From Mariprofundaceae bacterium (lineage in GTDB: Bacteria; Pseudomonadota; Zetaproteobacteria; Mariprofundales; Mariprofundaceae), in assembly GCA_030950825.1 (NCBI GenBank), contig JAUZQT010000167.1:1-7106 (forward strand): a DNA stretch of 7,106 bases, read 5' to 3'. Under the pieces are notes generated by a model. The model made no database searches. It had not been told where the DNA came from and was given only the letters and a program-made list of their open reading frames with translations. Numbering within the stretch: position 1 is the stretch's first letter; each line of letters begins with the position of its first letter. Below, piece by piece: positions 1 through 5,166 of this stretch. Both the position numbers and the translations under genes were made by a program.

Positions 1-1
1 C

Positions 2-619
2 AAAGAGCCAGAGTTCAATCATGCTGCGGTAGAAGTACAGCGTTTTAAGCCAAAATGGCAGGCTATGATGTTGATTGCAGGAAAACATATCCCCCTTGGC
101 CGCGCCATGATCGAAGGCTATACTTATGGGGTTGTATCATGTTCAGGCAGTGATCACCCTGTCACATCCATTGATTTGGCTTGCACCAAAATCTTGAAAC
201 AAGCACAGTACAAACGCTTGGATCAGATGTTGGAGCTGGGTAAAAGCTTTGAAACGCTAAGCTATTCTGAGCGCAAACAGGGCATCAATCGCAAGGCATG
301 GTTAGAAGATGGGCATCTGGTGGCGGTGCGTTGGGTGGGCGGCAATATGCACGAGGCAAAATGGCTGCGTAAACTGATGCTAGAAGGCCGCGATGTCAGT
401 GATTTGCGCCCATTCTTGCTTGCTCCCGGTGAGCCTATCACCAAAGAAGATACCAAAGGTAACATTATTTGTGCTTGCAATAATGTTGGTGAACTGGAAC
501 TTAAAGCTACCATCAACAGTGGTTCAGATACTTTGGATGCCATCAAAGCTTGCACCATGGCTGGCACGGGCTGTGGCTCGTGCGTTCCAGAAATTAAAAG
601 GCTACTCTCAGACTCATGA
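2..619 (+). CDS. nasA: Assimilatory nitrate reductase catalytic subunit, C-terminal part (5' partial)
   Basis: The reading frame is open from the first bases of the window, so the N-terminal catalytic part lies upstream; about 205 codons remain. The last 50 residues form a BFD-like [2Fe-2S] domain: a CxC pair (IICACNNVGE, Cys codons at 470 and 476) followed by GTGCGSCVPEIKRL (Cys codons at 572 and 581), the usual CxC...CxxC ligand set. The stretch before it (about 64-430) resembles the linker between the molybdopterin-binding domain and the BFD-like domain in cytoplasmic NasA proteins, which reduce nitrate to nitrite using bis-MGD molybdenum and Fe-S clusters. The neighbouring modB, modC, moa and mobB genes supply exactly this cofactor, which supports the call. 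Another bis-MGD oxidoreductase with a BFD-like tail cannot be excluded because the active-site region is not in the window. The TGA stop at 617-619 overlaps an ATG at 616. Confidence 0.78.
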   Translation, partial: KEPEFNHAAVEVQRFKPKWQAMMLIAGKHIPLGRAMIEGYTYGVVSCSGSDHPVTSIDLACTKILKQAQYKRLDQMLELGKSFETLSYSERKQGINRKAWLEDGHLVAVRWVGGNMHEAKWLRKLMLEGRDVSDLRPFLLAPGEPITKEDTKGNIICACNNVGELELKATINSGSDTLDAIKACTMAGTGCGSCVPEIKRLLSDS

Positions 620-650
620 CCTAGCCCAGATTAATTCATTCATGGAACGT
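616..650 (+). pseudogene. modB: Candidate detached 5' end of modB, cut off by the RAYT element
   Basis: An ATG at 616 overlaps the nitrate reductase TGA in an ATGA arrangement typical of translationally coupled operon genes. The frame reads M-T-stop-PRLIHSWN. When the mobile element is removed, either between the AACGT copies at 646-650 and 1647-1651 or as 651-1639, this frame joins the modB frame at 1650 without a shift. That gives an N-terminus of reasonable ModB length. The single in-frame TAG (622-624) is one base away from CAG (Gln) and could be a later mutation in a dead 5' end. No strong ribosome site precedes the ATG. This is an inference from frame and context, not a recognised domain. 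Confidence 0.35.
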
Positions 651-658
651 CGGGGGTC

Positions 659-712
659 AAACGTCGGGGTCAGGTATTGTTCTGCAAACGTCGGGGTCAG
701 GTCTTGTTCTGC
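659..712 (+). repeat. Two tandem copies of a 27-bp unit at the left end of the element
   Basis: 659-685 and 686-712 are the same 27-bp unit, starting AAACGTCGGGGTCAGG and ending TTGTTCTGC. They differ at one position (A at 676, C at 703). A truncated third start, AACGTCGGGGGTC with one extra G, lies at 646-658. The second copy contains most of the left inverted-repeat arm. The right end of the element has only one copy. Confidence 0.9.
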
Positions 713-721
713 GCATTTATT
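693..721 (+). repeat. Left arm of 29-bp perfect inverted repeat
   Basis: This arm begins GGGGTCAGGTCTTG and ends GCGCATTTATT. It is the exact reverse complement of 1595-1623. It probably marks the REP-like end recognised by the transposase. No strong hairpin can be drawn within one arm, unlike classical enterobacterial REP sequences. Confidence 0.92.
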
Positions 722-770
722 GGTATAGATTCCACTTCTTAAAAATCATTTGATTGATTGGAGATTTGGG

Positions 771-1619
771 ATGGCGCGACCTTTACGTATAGAATATGAA
801 GGAGCAGTTTATCATGTGACATCGCGGGGAAATGCCTTGTCTGACATTTATTTGTCAGATGATGATCGTGAGTTATTCCTTGAGGTGCTTGAGCATGTGG
901 TGGAGCGCTTTAGCTGGGTATGCCATGCGTATTGTTTGATGAATAACCATTATCATCTGATGGTTGAGACACCACAGGCAAATTTAAGCCGAGGGATGCG
1001 TCAGCTTAATGGGATGTACACTCAGCGATTCAACCGCGAACATGATCGTGTAGGTCATGTGTTTCAAGGGAGGTTCAAATCTATTGTAGTAGACAAAGAT
1101 GCTTATTTACTGGAGCTAAGTCGCTACATCGTGCGCAACCCAGTTGCGGCTGGAATGATGGCAAATGTAGGTGACTGGCCGTGGAGTAGCTATTTGGCGA
1201 TGATAGGAGAGGCGAAGCAGCCATCATACCTGCACGTTGCCTGGTTACTGGCGCAGTTTGGTAACGTTGAAAGCAAGGCGAGGGCAGCCTATATAAGTTT
1301 TGTGCGTAAAGACGATGGGTATGATTTATGGAATCAACTTAGTGGTGCGGATGTTTTGGGCGATGATGAATTTCGAAGTAGACTTCAACAGGCAAGTGCA
1401 GTGGTAGGTCATGAAGTTCCTCGGCGAAAAAGAGTGCTTAGGCATTTACCATTGGTGGAAATTGCGATGCAAGGTAAAACGCGTAGTGACTGGATGCGCG
1501 AGGCATATCAAGAACACGGCTATACGATGCTAGCTATTGCAAACCATGCCCAGTTGCACCACTCTACAGTGAGCAGGTTGATTAAAAAAGGCGAAATAAA
1601 TGCGCAGAACAAGACCTGA
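771..1619 (+). CDS. REP-associated tyrosine transposase (RAYT, Y1/HUH family)
   Basis: This is a 282-residue single-strand DNA transposase of the IS200-like Y1 fold. The N-terminus MARPLRIEYEGAVYHV and the SRGN motif (residues 18-21) are hallmarks of RAYT proteins. The metal-binding HUH motif is H60-Y61-H62 in LMNNHYHLMVETP. The catalytic tyrosine is probably Y112 (DAYLLE), with Y119 (SRYIVRNPV) the alternative. Residues about 226-273 look like a C-terminal DNA-binding helix-turn-helix (LAIANHAQLHHSTVSRL). ATG 771 is preferred over the upstream TTG at 750 because GGAG (760-763) sits 7 bases before it and family members start MARP. The last seven codons and the stop lie inside the right inverted-repeat arm, so the repeat constrains the protein tail. 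HUH motif and length are intact, so it looks potentially active. RAYT proteins are known to act on flanking REP sequences. Confidence 0.93.
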   Translation: MARPLRIEYEGAVYHVTSRGNALSDIYLSDDDRELFLEVLEHVVERFSWVCHAYCLMNNHYHLMVETPQANLSRGMRQLNGMYTQRFNREHDRVGHVFQGRFKSIVVDKDAYLLELSRYIVRNPVAAGMMANVGDWPWSSYLAMIGEAKQPSYLHVAWLLAQFGNVESKARAAYISFVRKDDGYDLWNQLSGADVLGDDEFRSRLQQASAVVGHEVPRRKRVLRHLPLVEIAMQGKTRSDWMREAYQEHGYTMLAIANHAQLHHSTVSRLIKKGEINAQNKT

Positions 1620-1623
1620 CCCC
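1595..1623 (+). repeat. Right arm of 29-bp perfect inverted repeat, overlapping the transposase 3' end
   Basis: This is the exact reverse complement of 693-721. It covers the final codons INAQNKT and the TGA of the transposase, then runs four bases past the stop. A second match to the outer left end (TTGACCCCG, 1631-1639) follows after 7 bases. Confidence 0.92.
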
Positions 1624-1649
1624 ACTTCTTTTGACCCCGTTTTTACAAC

Positions 1650-2315
1650 GTGATTGATTCGCTTATCATTTCACTACAATTGGCTTTGGCGACCACGCTG
1701 ATTCTTTTGCTCATTGCTTTTCCCTTGGCTTATTTATTAGCCTTTAAATCATTTAAAGGTAGAACTATTTTAGAGGTTATTGTAGCTCTGCCCTTAGTTT
1801 TACCGCCGACTGTACTTGGTTATTACGTGTTGTTGATGATTGCGCCTGATTCAACACTTGGTCAAATATGGTTATCACTCTTTGATAGTTCGCTGGCCTT
1901 TTCATTTTCTGGCATGGTGTTTGCTTCAGTATTATACAGCCTACCTTTTGCCGTCCAACCCATGCAGCAGGCCTTTCGCAGTATTCCAAACAGTTGGTTA
2001 GAGCTGGCTAAAACGCAAAGCCTAAATATCAAACAAACCTTGTTGCAGGTGATTCTTCCTGCCTCCAAGGGTGGCGTATTGGTCGCAGCAGCCCTTTCGT
2101 TTGCGCATACCATGGGTGAATTTGGTGTAGTGTTGATGGTAGGAGGGTCTATTCCCGGAGAGACCAAAGTGGCCAGTATTACTTTGTTTGAAATGGTTGA
2201 AATGCAGCAGCAAGAAGCATGGTTATTAGCCCTCATCCTTTTAGCTATATCTTTTGTGATGTTATCAGTGGTGTATAGTATCAATCGAATTGGATTAAAT
2301 ATGGTGATGAAATAA
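1650..2315 (+). CDS. modB: Molybdate ABC transporter permease ModB, native start probably lost
   Basis: This is an inner-membrane permease that forms the molybdate channel with an ATPase partner. It shows several hydrophobic segments (about 5-31, 43-65, 87-105, 142-165, 189-211). It carries the ModB signatures LPLVLPPTVLGYY (48-60) and HTMGEFGVVLMVGGSIPGET (153-172), and an EAA-like cytoplasmic loop ending LPASKGG (136-142) that contacts the ATPase. From the GTG at 1650 it has 221 residues, a little shorter than E. coli ModB (229). A stop at 1632-1634 blocks any earlier in-frame start. GTG 1650 has no ribosome site; the bases before it come from the RAYT element. The true start was probably at 616, so translation may now be weak or absent. 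The stop shares one base with the next ATG (TAATG). A tungstate permease (TupB) is possible, but the moa neighbours favour molybdate. No modA is in the window. Confidence 0.85.
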   Translation: MIDSLIISLQLALATTLILLLIAFPLAYLLAFKSFKGRTILEVIVALPLVLPPTVLGYYVLLMIAPDSTLGQIWLSLFDSSLAFSFSGMVFASVLYSLPFAVQPMQQAFRSIPNSWLELAKTQSLNIKQTLLQVILPASKGGVLVAAALSFAHTMGEFGVVLMVGGSIPGETKVASITLFEMVEMQQQEAWLLALILLAISFVMLSVVYSINRIGLNMVMK

Positions 2316-2962
2316 TGCAGAACCTTATTCAAATTCATGTCGATATAGGTGCACTATCTCTGGATGTTCATGTTGATTTTTGCAATGACATGGTTGTATT
2401 ATCTGGCGAAAATGGTGCGGGTAAAAGCACACTTTTACGATGCATCGCAGGCTTACAAAAAGCTGTAGGGCAAATTCATGTCAGCCAAGAAATTTGGTTG
2501 GATAGTAGTGCTGATTTTCTATTACCCACAACGCAACGAAGACTTGGCTATATGTGGTCTGAGGCAGTGCTGTTGCCGTGGTTGAGTGTAAAAAAAAATA
2601 TCATATTAGGTACGCTTGGTGTTGATCAGACTTGGTTTGATAAACTGTGCGAACAGTTTGAAATCAATCATTTGCTCAAGCGTAAACCTCTGATGCTTTC
2701 TACAGGTGAGGCTCAACGCGTATCACTGGTTCGCGCTCTATACCGTAAACCCAGTATTTTATTGCTTGATGAGCCCTTTTCAGCTCAAGCTCCCGATATT
2801 CGCGCTAGATTACGAATGGTTTTACAGAAGCTACAGCAGGAGCTTCAAATTCCTATCATACTGGTGAGTCATGATATAGAAGATGCCAAAGCTTTAGCGC
2901 AGCATCACTGGCGTATGCGAGAGGGTAAGTTATTAAGGAACGGTGAACAATCAAGACAATGA
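2315..2962 (+). CDS. modC: Molybdate transporter ATP-binding protein, short divergent ModC-like
   Basis: This 215-residue ABC ATPase drives the ModB channel from the cytoplasm. Visible motifs are Walker A GENGAGKST (31-39), signature LSTGEAQRV (128-136), Walker B ILLLDEP (148-154) and the H-loop VSHD (184-187). Three positions depart from consensus: the signature is LSTGE rather than LSGGE, the Q-loop region RRLGYMWSEAVLLPW has Ser82 where Gln is expected, and the D-loop reads SAQAP rather than SALD. The C-terminal MOP/TOBE molybdate-sensing domain of E. coli ModC (about 350 residues) is absent, so the protein is only the nucleotide-binding domain. Its ATG overlaps the modB stop, implying translational coupling. 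An A9 run (2590-2598) encodes the K-K in VKKNI. TupC is an alternative name; position next to moa genes favours ModC. Confidence 0.8.
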   Translation: MQNLIQIHVDIGALSLDVHVDFCNDMVVLSGENGAGKSTLLRCIAGLQKAVGQIHVSQEIWLDSSADFLLPTTQRRLGYMWSEAVLLPWLSVKKNIILGTLGVDQTWFDKLCEQFEINHLLKRKPLMLSTGEAQRVSLVRALYRKPSILLLDEPFSAQAPDIRARLRMVLQKLQQELQIPIILVSHDIEDAKALAQHHWRMREGKLLRNGEQSRQ

Positions 2963-2992
2963 ATCTTCAAAAGATAAAACAAGGGTGGAACC

Positions 2993-3466
2993 ATGAGTAA
3001 ATTAACCCATTTTGATAAGGCAGGGCGCGGGCGTATGGTGGATGTGTCTGATAAAGAAATCACAACCCGTATTGCCGTTGCCAGCGGTGAAATTCATATG
3101 TTGGAAAATACATTGACGCGCATCCAGCAGGGTAAACTCAAAAAAGGTGATGTGCTGGCTATTGCCGATGTGGCAGCAATCATGGGGGCGAAAAAAACGC
3201 CCGATTTGATTCCCATGTGTCACCCTCTTATGCTTTCAGGTATTGATGTGTCTTTTTCTGAGCTTGAAGAAAGCTGCGGTTTAAATGTGCAAGTGTCTGT
3301 CAAATGTAAGGGTAAAACAGGCGTGGAAATGGAAGCTTTGACGGCAGTGAGTGTGGCATTGCTCACCATCTATGATATGTGCAAAGCCGTGGATAAGGGG
3401 ATGACCTTAAACAATATCCAGCTGGAAGAAAAAACGGGCGGTAAGTCAGGTGATTTTAAGCGTTAA
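2993..3466 (+). CDS. moaC: Cyclic pyranopterin monophosphate synthase MoaC
   Basis: MoaC converts the 3',8-cyclo-GTP derivative made by MoaA into cyclic pyranopterin monophosphate, the first stable molybdopterin intermediate. The 157-residue protein matches the family in length, and its active-site residues fall at the same numbers as in E. coli MoaC: K51, H77 (in PMCHPL), E112 and E114 (VEMEALTA), D128 and K131 (DMCKAVDK), K147 (EEKTGGKSG). The start is supported by AAGGGTGG at 2981-2988. It lies 30 bases after modC, consistent with one operon. MoaA, its upstream partner in the pathway, is not in the window. Confidence 0.97.
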   Translation: MSKLTHFDKAGRGRMVDVSDKEITTRIAVASGEIHMLENTLTRIQQGKLKKGDVLAIADVAAIMGAKKTPDLIPMCHPLMLSGIDVSFSELEESCGLNVQVSVKCKGKTGVEMEALTAVSVALLTIYDMCKAVDKGMTLNNIQLEEKTGGKSGDFKR

Positions 3467-3528
3467 CTTGAACAAATAAGCCAAGCAACTTATACATTCT
3501 TATATATATGCTTTTGTTTCGAAGGTGT

Positions 3529-3726
3529 ATGATGGGTCAAGTAACGATTTATATTAATGGCAAAGAGTTTGAAAGAGTTAATGGTTTAACCTGAATTATT
3601 CAGGCTAAATATTGAGGATTGGTTTAAGTGGCAAAGGGCTGGTCATGCAGTTGATAGATTTTATGACATGTGAAAAGTGATGGAAGTCAGACAGAGTATA
3701 CAAAATTAAGAGAGTGCCTTGAATGA
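3529..3726 (+). pseudogene. Small unrecognised gene between moaC and moaD, apparently with two compensating frameshifts
   Basis: A purine-rich GAAGG (3521-3525) precedes ATGs at 3529 and 3532. From 3532 the frame reads MGQVTIYINGKEFERVNGLT then stops (TGA 3592-3594). The next frame takes over without a start: PELFRLNIEDWF, then KWQRAGHAVDRFYDM up to a TGA at 3671-3673. The original frame then continues as KSDGSQTEYTKLRECLE and ends at TGA 3724-3726. Removing one base near 3587-3589 and adding one near 3670 would give a single 64-residue protein. The total of 195 bases from 3532 is divisible by three, and its stop overlaps the moaD ATG as ATGA, as expected for an operon gene. I do not recognise the family; the start faintly recalls ZapA-like N-termini. 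It may be a decayed gene, or intact with base-call errors. Confidence 0.5.
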
Positions 3727-3950
3727 ATAAAGTTAATATCCTTTTCTTTGGGTTTATTGTTGAAAAAGTAGGCGTTTCTTCCATGCAGCTTGAGGCAGGT
3801 AAGTCATTGCGTGAAGCCATTGAAGAAGTGGGCTGTAATGATATATCACCGCTGTTGGTGGCAGTGAATCAAGTGCAGGAGAATGATATGAGTGTTTTGC
3901 TTCATGCTGGTGATGAAGTGGCAATCATGCCTCCTTTTTCAGGGGGCTAA
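3723..3950 (+). CDS. moaD: Molybdopterin synthase small subunit (sulfur carrier) MoaD
   Basis: This 75-residue ubiquitin-fold protein ends in PPFSGG. The terminal Gly-Gly is adenylated and converted to a thiocarboxylate that donates the dithiolene sulfurs to precursor Z within the MoaD-MoaE complex. The family pattern is visible: a beta-strand start VNILFFGFIVEKVG, a central VAVNQ near residues 47-51, and GDEVAIMPPFSGG at the C-terminus. The ATG overlaps the stop of the small broken gene before it. AAGAGAG at 3708-3714 could serve as ribosome site. Its last codons (TCA GGG GGC) double as the ribosome site for moaE. Confidence 0.95.
   Translation: MNKVNILFFGFIVEKVGVSSMQLEAGKSLREAIEEVGCNDISPLLVAVNQVQENDMSVLLHAGDEVAIMPPFSGG
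3941..3946 (+). promoter_or_regulatory. moaE ribosome binding site built into the moaD Gly-Gly codons
   Basis: AGGGGG at 3941-3946 lies 6 bases before the moaE ATG and at the same time encodes part of the obligatory C-terminal Ser-Gly-Gly of MoaD. This ties the two subunits' coding sequences together and would favour coupled synthesis. Confidence 0.7.
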
Positions 3951-3952
3951 GC

Positions 3953-4375
3953 ATGAATGAAGTTCGTATTCAAGAAGAAGACTTCTCAATTGAAGAAGAG
4001 GTTCATGCGTTAAGAAAAACATCCAAACGTATGGGCGGCATTGTTTCGTTTTTGGGCTGTGCCCGCGATTTTTCCGAAGGTCGTGATGTTTCATCCATCA
4101 GCTTTGAGCAATATTCAGGCATGGCTGAATCAGCATTGAAGGCTTTACGTGAAGAAGCGTTATTAAAATTTGATATTATTGATACGCGAATCATTCACCG
4201 TGTGACGACTGTGCATGCAGGTGAGCAGATTGTGTTGATTGTGGTCGGCGCAGAACATCGGAAACCTGCTTTTGAGGCATGTGAATGGATTATTGATACG
4301 TTAAAACAGCGTGTGCCCATCTGGAAAAAAGAAGTTACTCCTGATGGCGATACTTGGGTAAGCCAACATCCATGA
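3953..4375 (+). CDS. moaE: Molybdopterin synthase catalytic subunit MoaE
   Basis: MoaE binds cyclic pyranopterin monophosphate and accepts sulfur from two MoaD thiocarboxylates to form molybdopterin. The 140-residue protein shows the family's conserved blocks: GGIVSFLGCARDF (28-40) with Arg38, FEQYSGMAESAL (51-62), IHRVTTVHAGE (81-91), GAEHRKPAFEAC (99-110), and LKQRVPIWKKE (117-127). The catalytic lysines match K118 and K125 (K119 and K126 in E. coli). The C-terminus GDTWVSQHP is slightly shorter than in E. coli. It begins two bases after the moaD stop and its own stop overlaps the mobB ATG (ATGA), so all three genes are probably co-translated. Confidence 0.96.
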   Translation: MNEVRIQEEDFSIEEEVHALRKTSKRMGGIVSFLGCARDFSEGRDVSSISFEQYSGMAESALKALREEALLKFDIIDTRIIHRVTTVHAGEQIVLIVVGAEHRKPAFEACEWIIDTLKQRVPIWKKEVTPDGDTWVSQHP

Positions 4376-4872
4376 GTACACCAATCCTATCATTAGTCGG
4401 AAGTTCTAATTCAGGCAAAACCACATTAATGGAAAAACTCGTCTCTGGTTTAACGGCCAAGGGCTTACGCATTGCCACCATCAAACACAGCCATCACCAG
4501 CCTGAAATGGACACTCCTGGCAAAGATAGCTGGCGTCATAAACAGGCTGGCGCATCTACATCGCTGCTGGTTGGGCCAAAGAAGATGTTAATGGTCAGTG
4601 ATGTGGATGAGACTTTAAACCCGCAGTTGTTAACGGCGCGTTTGTTTGGTGATTATGATTTGGTGTTGGTAGAAGGTTATGCCTCAGTGCCAGGAGCAAA
4701 GATTGAAGTGCTTAGGGCAAAGCGTTCAAACACCCTACGTTGCAAAGAGTCAGAATTGATTGCCGTTGCCACGGACATTGCTGATTTGAAAGTGAGTGTT
4801 CCTCTACTTGATATGAATGATACACAGTCTCTGATCAATTTTATTCTTCAATGGTTAGGCGACGTGGAATAA
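4372..4872 (+). CDS. mobB: Molybdopterin-guanine dinucleotide biosynthesis adaptor MobB
   Basis: MobB is a GTP-binding P-loop protein that assists MobA in attaching GMP to molybdopterin, giving the MGD form used by nitrate reductases. The start at 4372 is chosen because it overlaps the moaE stop as ATGA and gives the usual short N-terminus; a TTG at 4354 would add six residues inside moaE. The 166-residue protein has a P-loop GSSNSGKTT (10-18), then IATIKHSHHQPEMDTPGKDS (34-53), QAGA (58-61), LVLVEGY (97-103) and AVATDI (131-136), all in the order seen in E. coli MobB. MobA itself is not in the window. It is the last gene of the operon. Confidence 0.95.
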   Translation: MSTPILSLVGSSNSGKTTLMEKLVSGLTAKGLRIATIKHSHHQPEMDTPGKDSWRHKQAGASTSLLVGPKKMLMVSDVDETLNPQLLTARLFGDYDLVLVEGYASVPGAKIEVLRAKRSNTLRCKESELIAVATDIADLKVSVPLLDMNDTQSLINFILQWLGDVE

Positions 4873-5010
4873 TGCGGGCTAATATAGTGAATTAGTTTAA
4901 GATGGATAAGCCAAGTGAGCGGCTGGTTTCGACCCAAAGCGGACATTCTCGAAATACGAGGATCCATTGATAACCACGATTTTCATCATGGATTCCCAAT
5001 ACAAGCCTGC

Positions 5011-5033
5011 CTGTGCGTGCCGCACGCAGACAG
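5011..5033 (+). repeat. GC-rich hairpin in the mobB-lipoprotein gap
   Basis: TGCGTG (5014-5019) pairs with CACGCA (5023-5028) around a CCG loop. CTG and CAG extend the stem after a two-base bulge. A T7 run follows only after 15 bases, so it is not a canonical intrinsic terminator, though it may act as a weak one for the mo operon or belong to a dispersed repeat. Confidence 0.5.
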
Positions 5034-5070
5034 CCAAGTTACGCCCTCTTTTTTTAACATATCTTTAACC

Positions 5071-5115
5071 AATATTTAATCTAAAATATTGACTACCCCC
5101 CCCAGCAACTACCAT
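5071..5115 (+). promoter_or_regulatory. Candidate promoter with a C8 tract in its spacer
   Basis: TTGACT (5089-5094) matches a -35 box. TACCAT (5110-5115) is a weak -10 candidate 15 bases downstream, and eight consecutive Cs (5096-5103) fill half of the spacer. An AT-rich inverted repeat (AATATTT/AAATATT, 5071-5090) overlaps the -35 and could bind a regulator. The optimal spacer would need two more Cs. The assignment rests on weak consensus matches. Confidence 0.3.
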
Positions 5116-5154
5116 GCCACGTATGGATTAATTTTAAAGCTTTGGTTCGTTATT

Positions 5155-5160
5155 AGGAGG
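5155..5160 (+). promoter_or_regulatory. Ribosome binding site deciding the lipoprotein start
   Basis: AGGAGG is a full Shine-Dalgarno match. It touches the ATG at 5161, which is too close, and sits 6 bases before the in-frame ATG at 5167, which is therefore the likely start. Confidence 0.85.
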
Positions 5161-5166
5161 ATGGGT

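Larger units (their letters stand above)
651..1639 (+). mobile_element. RAYT (REP-associated Y1 transposase) element
   Basis: The element consists of one HUH/Y1 transposase gene bracketed by inverted repeats. The inner repeat (693-721 and 1595-1623) is 29 bp and perfect. An outer shorter match, CGGGGGTCAA at 651-660 against TTGACCCCG at 1631-1639, lies just outside it. The left arm is longer than the right by one extra 27-bp unit. A 5-bp direct repeat AACGT lies at 646-650 and 1647-1651. Y1 transposases do not normally make target duplications, so that repeat may be chance, part of the repeat unit or part of the target. The exact ends are therefore uncertain by about 10 bases. The element separates the nitrate reductase gene from modB and is the only part of the window that looks foreign to the operon. 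Confidence 0.75.
4873..5166 (+). other. Intergenic region between mobB and the lipoprotein gene
   Basis: I see no convincing gene in these 294 bases. They hold a block with short inverted repeats (CTCG/CGAG at 4948-4960, ATCCAT/ATGGAT at 4962-4993), a GC-rich hairpin (5011-5033), a T7 run (5049-5055), an AT-rich hairpin (5071-5090), a C8 tract (5096-5103), and an excellent ribosome site (5155-5160). The segment GACCCAAAGCGGACATTC (4931-4948) and the hairpin resemble sequences I recall as recurring between genes in proteobacteria, but this is unverified. Confidence 0.6.

Noticed and set aside
646..712. Tandem repeats considered as a CRISPR array
   Set aside because: The 27-bp units are directly adjacent with no spacers, and they match the ends of the transposase element.
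393..728. A 111-codon + strand reading frame overlapping the nitrate reductase end
   Set aside because: It lies mostly in an alternate frame of the conserved BFD-like domain and ends in the 27-bp repeats; there is no ribosome site or recognisable protein character.
1862..2338. A 158-codon minus-strand reading frame opposite modB
   Set aside because: It is a shadow of the strongly conserved modB frame; the translation has no recognisable motifs and an irregular composition.
2590..2598. A9 run in modC as a programmed slippage site
   Set aside because: The frame is open straight through, the product has the right length, and no alternative product is visible; it is most likely just Lys-Lys codons.
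5011..5055. GC-rich hairpin and T-run as a classical intrinsic terminator
   Set aside because: Fifteen bases separate the stem from the T-run, and the stem has a bulge, so I list it only as a hairpin.
5161..5166. ATG at 5161 as the lipoprotein start
   Set aside because: It directly touches the AGGAGG ribosome site; the in-frame ATG at 5167 has proper 6-base spacing.
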